In this document: one piece after another, positions 60,566 through 64,000 of the stretch
How the letters are laid out: each line of letters starts with the position of its first letter
How positions within the stretch are numbered: the stretch's first letter is position 1
From: Piper betle
Taxonomy: Eukaryota; Streptophyta; Magnoliopsida; Piperales; Piperaceae
Reading direction: 5' to 3'
NCBI GenBank assembly: GCA_033002965.1
Contig: JAURVB010014033.1
Span: 29,398 to 93,397 of the forward strand
DNA length: 64,000 nucleotides
Notes under the pieces: generated by a model
What the model was told of the DNA's origin: nothing
Databases searched by the model: none
Seen by the model: only the letters and a program-made list of their open reading frames with translations
Translations under genes and position numbers: made by a program

Positions 60566-61123
60566 TGGGTCTTTACAAGTGCGGCGTCGGCAGCGGCGGC
60601 GGCAGCACACAACAGTGGCGGCGGCAAGGGTTTGGGGTGGGGAAGGTGTCGGGGAAGATGAAGGGGCGTGCGATGGCATTTTTGTAAATTAAACTTGACT
60701 CGACTCTGACTCGAGTTAATAATAATAATTATCTCCTAATAAATCCTAGAAAACATCCAAAAAATTTGAAAGAAATCCCGTAAAATCAAACGAACACAGC
60801 AACATCCAAATGATATGTTCTATAATTAATAACCCACCCGAATATAATCCAACGCGTCCTAATGCGTTATTCGGCCTAAAACTATTCTGTGATGAAAGAA
60901 AAATAACAATCAATACTGTATACCTCCATATACTTGATAACCCATTTTTCCTCATCTTTTAGACGTTATCATCGTACACTTGAGCATACATGACCCTCAT
61001 CACTCATAACTCACAGCTGGCTTCAACTCAGCTCGCGGTCCATGAAGCTGACTCGACTCAAACCAACGATTGAACCGACTGGTTCACTCCCGTAAAACTC
61101 TGACTCGAGTCACAGGTTTTACA
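56714..61123 (-). repeat. 3' LTR of a family C gypsy element, with a nested solo LTR
   Basis: Plus-strand ends are TGTAACACCCTG and CACAGGTTTTACA. A minus-strand polypurine tract (AGGAGGGAAGGT) abuts the right end, and pol C-terminus follows, so this is the 3' LTR of a minus-strand element. Without the nested 58893-60577 insertion and one duplication it is about 2.7 kb. It has a CpG-rich leader block at 58330-58892. Confidence 0.82.
58893..60577 (-). mobile_element. Solo family A LTR, tandem block deleted (1.69 kb)
   Basis: Ends are TGTAACGACCTGCC and GGGTCTTTACA, with perfect duplication AGTGC (58888-58892 and 60578-60582). About 235 bp in, it jumps from CACACCTGCG to AAATCCCCATTATC, a junction that removes the tandem-repeat block and conserved module present in its closest relative, 31020-33958. 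A long TA microsatellite sits near 60521-60562. Confidence 0.92.
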
Positions 61124-61511
61124 ACCTTCCCTCCTTAGAAAAATTTCGTCCTCGAAATTTTAACAAAGGAAGTTTCAACCATGTTCCTCATCTAAATGTA
61201 CGTGTTGGCGTACTACCTGGTTGTGAAGCTGGTTGCTCGAATAACTCCGGGTATCGGTTCCTCATCTCATCTTCTCGTTCCGACATAGCTTCTTGACCTC
61301 GTACTAGGGGAACTTCTTTTCCACGGAGAATCTTCACTCTTCGGTCCACTATTTGGACTACATCCTCTGGGTACGTCAGGTCACGTTGCAGCTCTACCTC
61401 TTGAAGCTGACAACATGAGAGTTGTCAAGGTGATACTTCTTCAACATTGACACGTGGAAGACATCATGCACAACTGATAGGTGAGGAGGCAATGCTAGCC
61501 TATATGCCACT
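61124..61511 (-). pseudogene. Pol C-terminus of the family C element, interrupted
   Basis: Minus-strand translation gives the end of a gypsy pol: a [19 protein letters not shown] block, an in-frame TAG, then in another frame DLTYPEDVVQIVDRR, VKILRGKEVPLV, and an EREDEMRNRYPELFEQ end typical of gypsy chromovirus tails. The usual WRN..EEATWE centre is shortened. It is cut at 61512 by another family C LTR, so the rest lies outside the window. Confidence 0.78.
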
Positions 61512-64000
61512 TGTAACACCCCAAATCCGGTTCACGCTCGTGAACCGAACCGGCATGTTACAGGCCCCGGTTAGGTCGGCTAACCCGAACCTAACTCATG
61601 CGGATCCAATCTCGGCGTCTTAAGATGAAGATACGATCCATCGTGAATGAATAAATGCGCAAAATCCTAACATGGTACTACATGAATGACATGCAAATTA
61701 AATTTCACACCATCACAATCACAATCAAAATTAGTAAAAATTCTAAAACGAAAGGGACAGAATTTCCCCTAAAAATACAATTAGGGGCCACCCTGTCAAA
61801 ATCGTATATTCTAACATATATACGAATAGCAACAATAGCATTCACACAAGCCTCTAATCTACTATATTCATCATTCTCTAAACTTTGGGTCCTAACCCCA
61901 TTTTGTTGCGCTACTCTGATCATTTCATTTCATGTTATTGTCATGCATCAAACATTTAATCATATCACTCACAAAATAATAACATAATGATACAATATTA
62001 AACATTCAGAAATCTAACATGTGTGTGCACAAGACCTCATTGCTCCTCCGTCCAAGCTGGCTCATCCATCTCGTGCTTATCACCTACATATATATAAGAA
62101 AAACGTCAGTAACAAGCGTTACTGGTCCGGAAAATAAAATAACTATAACAAACTGGCTATGAGAGCAAACTCTCATCTGAAAGAAAACATATACTTCCTC
62201 AAGAACACTCTGAAGGGCACTACTGAGGAGCCACTGGGCTGCAGACCCGGTAGCATCCCGAACTCTACTGCTGCTGGTACTGTGCTACTCTCAGCACTTC
62301 TTTTTCAGTACTTCTCGTGAAACTTTATCCTAAGCCCTCTCCTTACCTCCATATTTCTCCTGGCCTTGAGCACGAAGGCCGAGTACTCTCAGGCAGTCGC
62401 CTTTAGTACCCTTTGAACCACAAGTCCGGACATGCGCTGTACTAAACAGTACCCGTAAACCTCCACGTTCTCCGGGTGTGAGGAACTCAAACGCGGAGTT
62501 GTCAGGATCCCTCGGGAATGGAACAGTCCGCTGGCACTAATCCAGAGCCCGCTTTGACTGTCACGACATCCTCTGCATGGTACGTGCAGTCGGTTTCTCC
62601 ATCTCTCGTCTCACTGAAAACTCGATAAAACTATATATATAGGCCTGGGAAGGGATTCATATAATAGGCCCGAAGGCAACTTGTGGTGGATCTTGTTTTC
62701 GAAATCATCCTCGAGGGATCTCATCCTCGAGGGGTTATTAATCCGGAAAATATTCGGTTAAATGACCCGAGTTAAGTGGGATCCAATAAAACACCACTTA
62801 ACCCGTCCTGCAATAATAACATAAACATACAATAGAAAAGCGTAAAACAAGACGAGTCCTAAACGGACCTGGTAGAAGCTCCAAGCGTGTCATCGCGCCT
62901 AGGCGGCGAGCTCCTACTCCGTACCTACACATCAAAACTAAATACTAACGCCCGCTAACTAAATGATGCATCACACACAATAAACATCAATCACAATCAA
63001 TAATCATAAATATGAAAATAATTCTAACTCATCCTATTCCTACCAATTTTATTATATTTTTCCTAAGTCACATTACTCGATTAGCATGCTCAACTCGATC
63101 TACCTCATTAGATCACTCACTATTCATTCTCAATTAACTGCATCACGCAATCATCACTACACTCATACTCATACATTTATCATGACAATTATTCAATTCT
63201 AGCATGTTATACTAACAATCATAATCAATTTTAAATAACTCAATCGGAGGTAATTATACCTCACGTAGTCGGCAATCGGCGACGGCTAGGGTTCCGTCGC
63301 GCGTCTCGGAGCTCGAATTCGGCGCTCCTCGGCGTCCGAAGCTCGATCGAGCTCCAACTGGGTGAGCCCCGCGGAAGATCCGGTGAATTCCGGCGAATTC
63401 CAGAAATTCCGATTTTCCGGCGGTTTTCCGGCAACTACTGGCGGTTTTCCGGCGACCATCGCCGGCGGCGTCTACTAGCCGGAAAGGGGTCGTGTTGGGT
63501 ACCCTCGGAACCGGCTCGGCGAGCCCGACTCATCTATGGCCTCAACATGGTCGACGGAGTTGGTGGCTCGCCGGAAAATGGTCAAAACAGTGGTGGCGGC
63601 GGTGGGTGACTCGATCCGGCCGGGATGGGCGGCGCTGGCCTCCGTTCCGGTCGGGGACGGTCGTGGGTTGGTCGAGGACGTCGAGGTGACCACCTGGATC
63701 ACGGCGGCGACGGTCGCCGGCGGCGGAATCGGCAACGCGAAGCGCAACGCGGGCGCGGCGTCGCGGCGTGGCTTCCTCGCGTCGCGGCGGCCCGATGGGG
63801 GCCGGACCTGGTCGGGGCGGCAGGGCGACGCCGTGGCCTGGCTGGGCGGCGTCGATCGGCGGCCAGGCGGCGTCGGCCGTGGCGGCGGTGGCGCGCGAAC
63901 AGGGGCGGCGCGGCGAGGGTTTGGGGAAGAGAGAAAGGGGAGGTCGAGGGTGTGGTGTGGTGGCAAACTCGTAAATATTACTTGACTCGTATCCGACTTG
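61512..64000 (-). repeat. Second family C LTR, nested in the first, runs off the window
   Basis: It begins TGTAACACCCC with GGTTCACGCTCGTGAACC, a near-perfect palindrome, close to its end. It aligns with 56714-58890 throughout, including the cytosine-rich GGATCTCATCCTCGAGG block and a very CpG-rich leader (63290-63960). Predicted frames inside the leader (63475-63985, both strands) are by-products of GC content. The left flank is CCACT. The right end is not in the window. Confidence 0.8.

Noticed and set aside
63475..63985. Gene-like frames of 149-163 residues on both strands
   Set aside because: This is the same GC-rich LTR leader as above, with no domain and no splice structure.

Overview
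This window is nuclear DNA from a flowering plant. It holds one spliced housekeeping gene with fourteen GT-AG exons and a plant-type mitochondrial presequence. Almost everything else is nested LTR retrotransposon DNA of plant lineages: Tekay/Del-like chromoviruses with tRNA-iMet primer sites, an Athila-like Ty3/gypsy remnant, a Ty1/copia remnant, and short TRIM elements. I cannot name the species. No rRNA or tRNA gene, CRISPR array or bacterial-type operon is present.

Layout, left to right. 1-710 is unassigned. 711-9261 is a minus-strand Tekay-like element (family A) with a long intact pol frame, a gag reduced by an internal deletion, two LTRs, a primer site and a polypurine tract. It is joined head-to-head to a plus-strand LTR fragment (9262-9923). 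9924-13115 is the 3' end and LTR of another element (family D), interrupted by a solo LTR (11656-12752). An inverted repeat follows (arms 12755-13115 and 14500-14885), then AT-rich DNA, a family C LTR fragment ending at 16967 and a decayed Athila-like pol (17791-19330). 21286-29338 is a plus-strand solo LTR bounded by the duplication GCGCA. It is split by a younger minus-strand family A remnant (21782-26808) and carries a 33/133-bp tandem array. 29344-34203 holds the rest of the family D LTR, a family C LTR fragment with a GC-rich hairpin block, and a TRIM split by a solo family A LTR (31020-33958). 34204-42148 is a decayed plus-strand chromovirus split by a solo family C LTR (36641-37769). 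42149-46141 is LTR mosaic containing an intact 461-bp TRIM (43179-43639) and a shrunken solo LTR (45055-45873).

The gene at 46775-56048 encodes a mitochondrial 3-hydroxyisobutyryl-CoA hydrolase-like enzyme of the crotonase fold (valine catabolism). All splice sites are canonical and every exon but one keeps phase. Exon 5 lacks one base in a T run, which breaks the frame as given. Intron 10 (about 4.7 kb) contains a decayed minus-strand copia element.

56714-64000 is again nested: a family C LTR (56714-61123) containing a solo family A LTR (58893-60577, duplication AGTGC), then 388 bp of its own pol 3' end, then a second family C LTR starting at 61512 and running off the window.

The most unusual signals are in the predicted transcribed leaders of the family A LTRs. 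Their middle is a hypervariable tandem-repeat slot (about 5, 14, 7 and 9 units in four copies). In one diverged copy the slot holds an unrelated array whose units all fold into the same short hairpin through paired substitutions.
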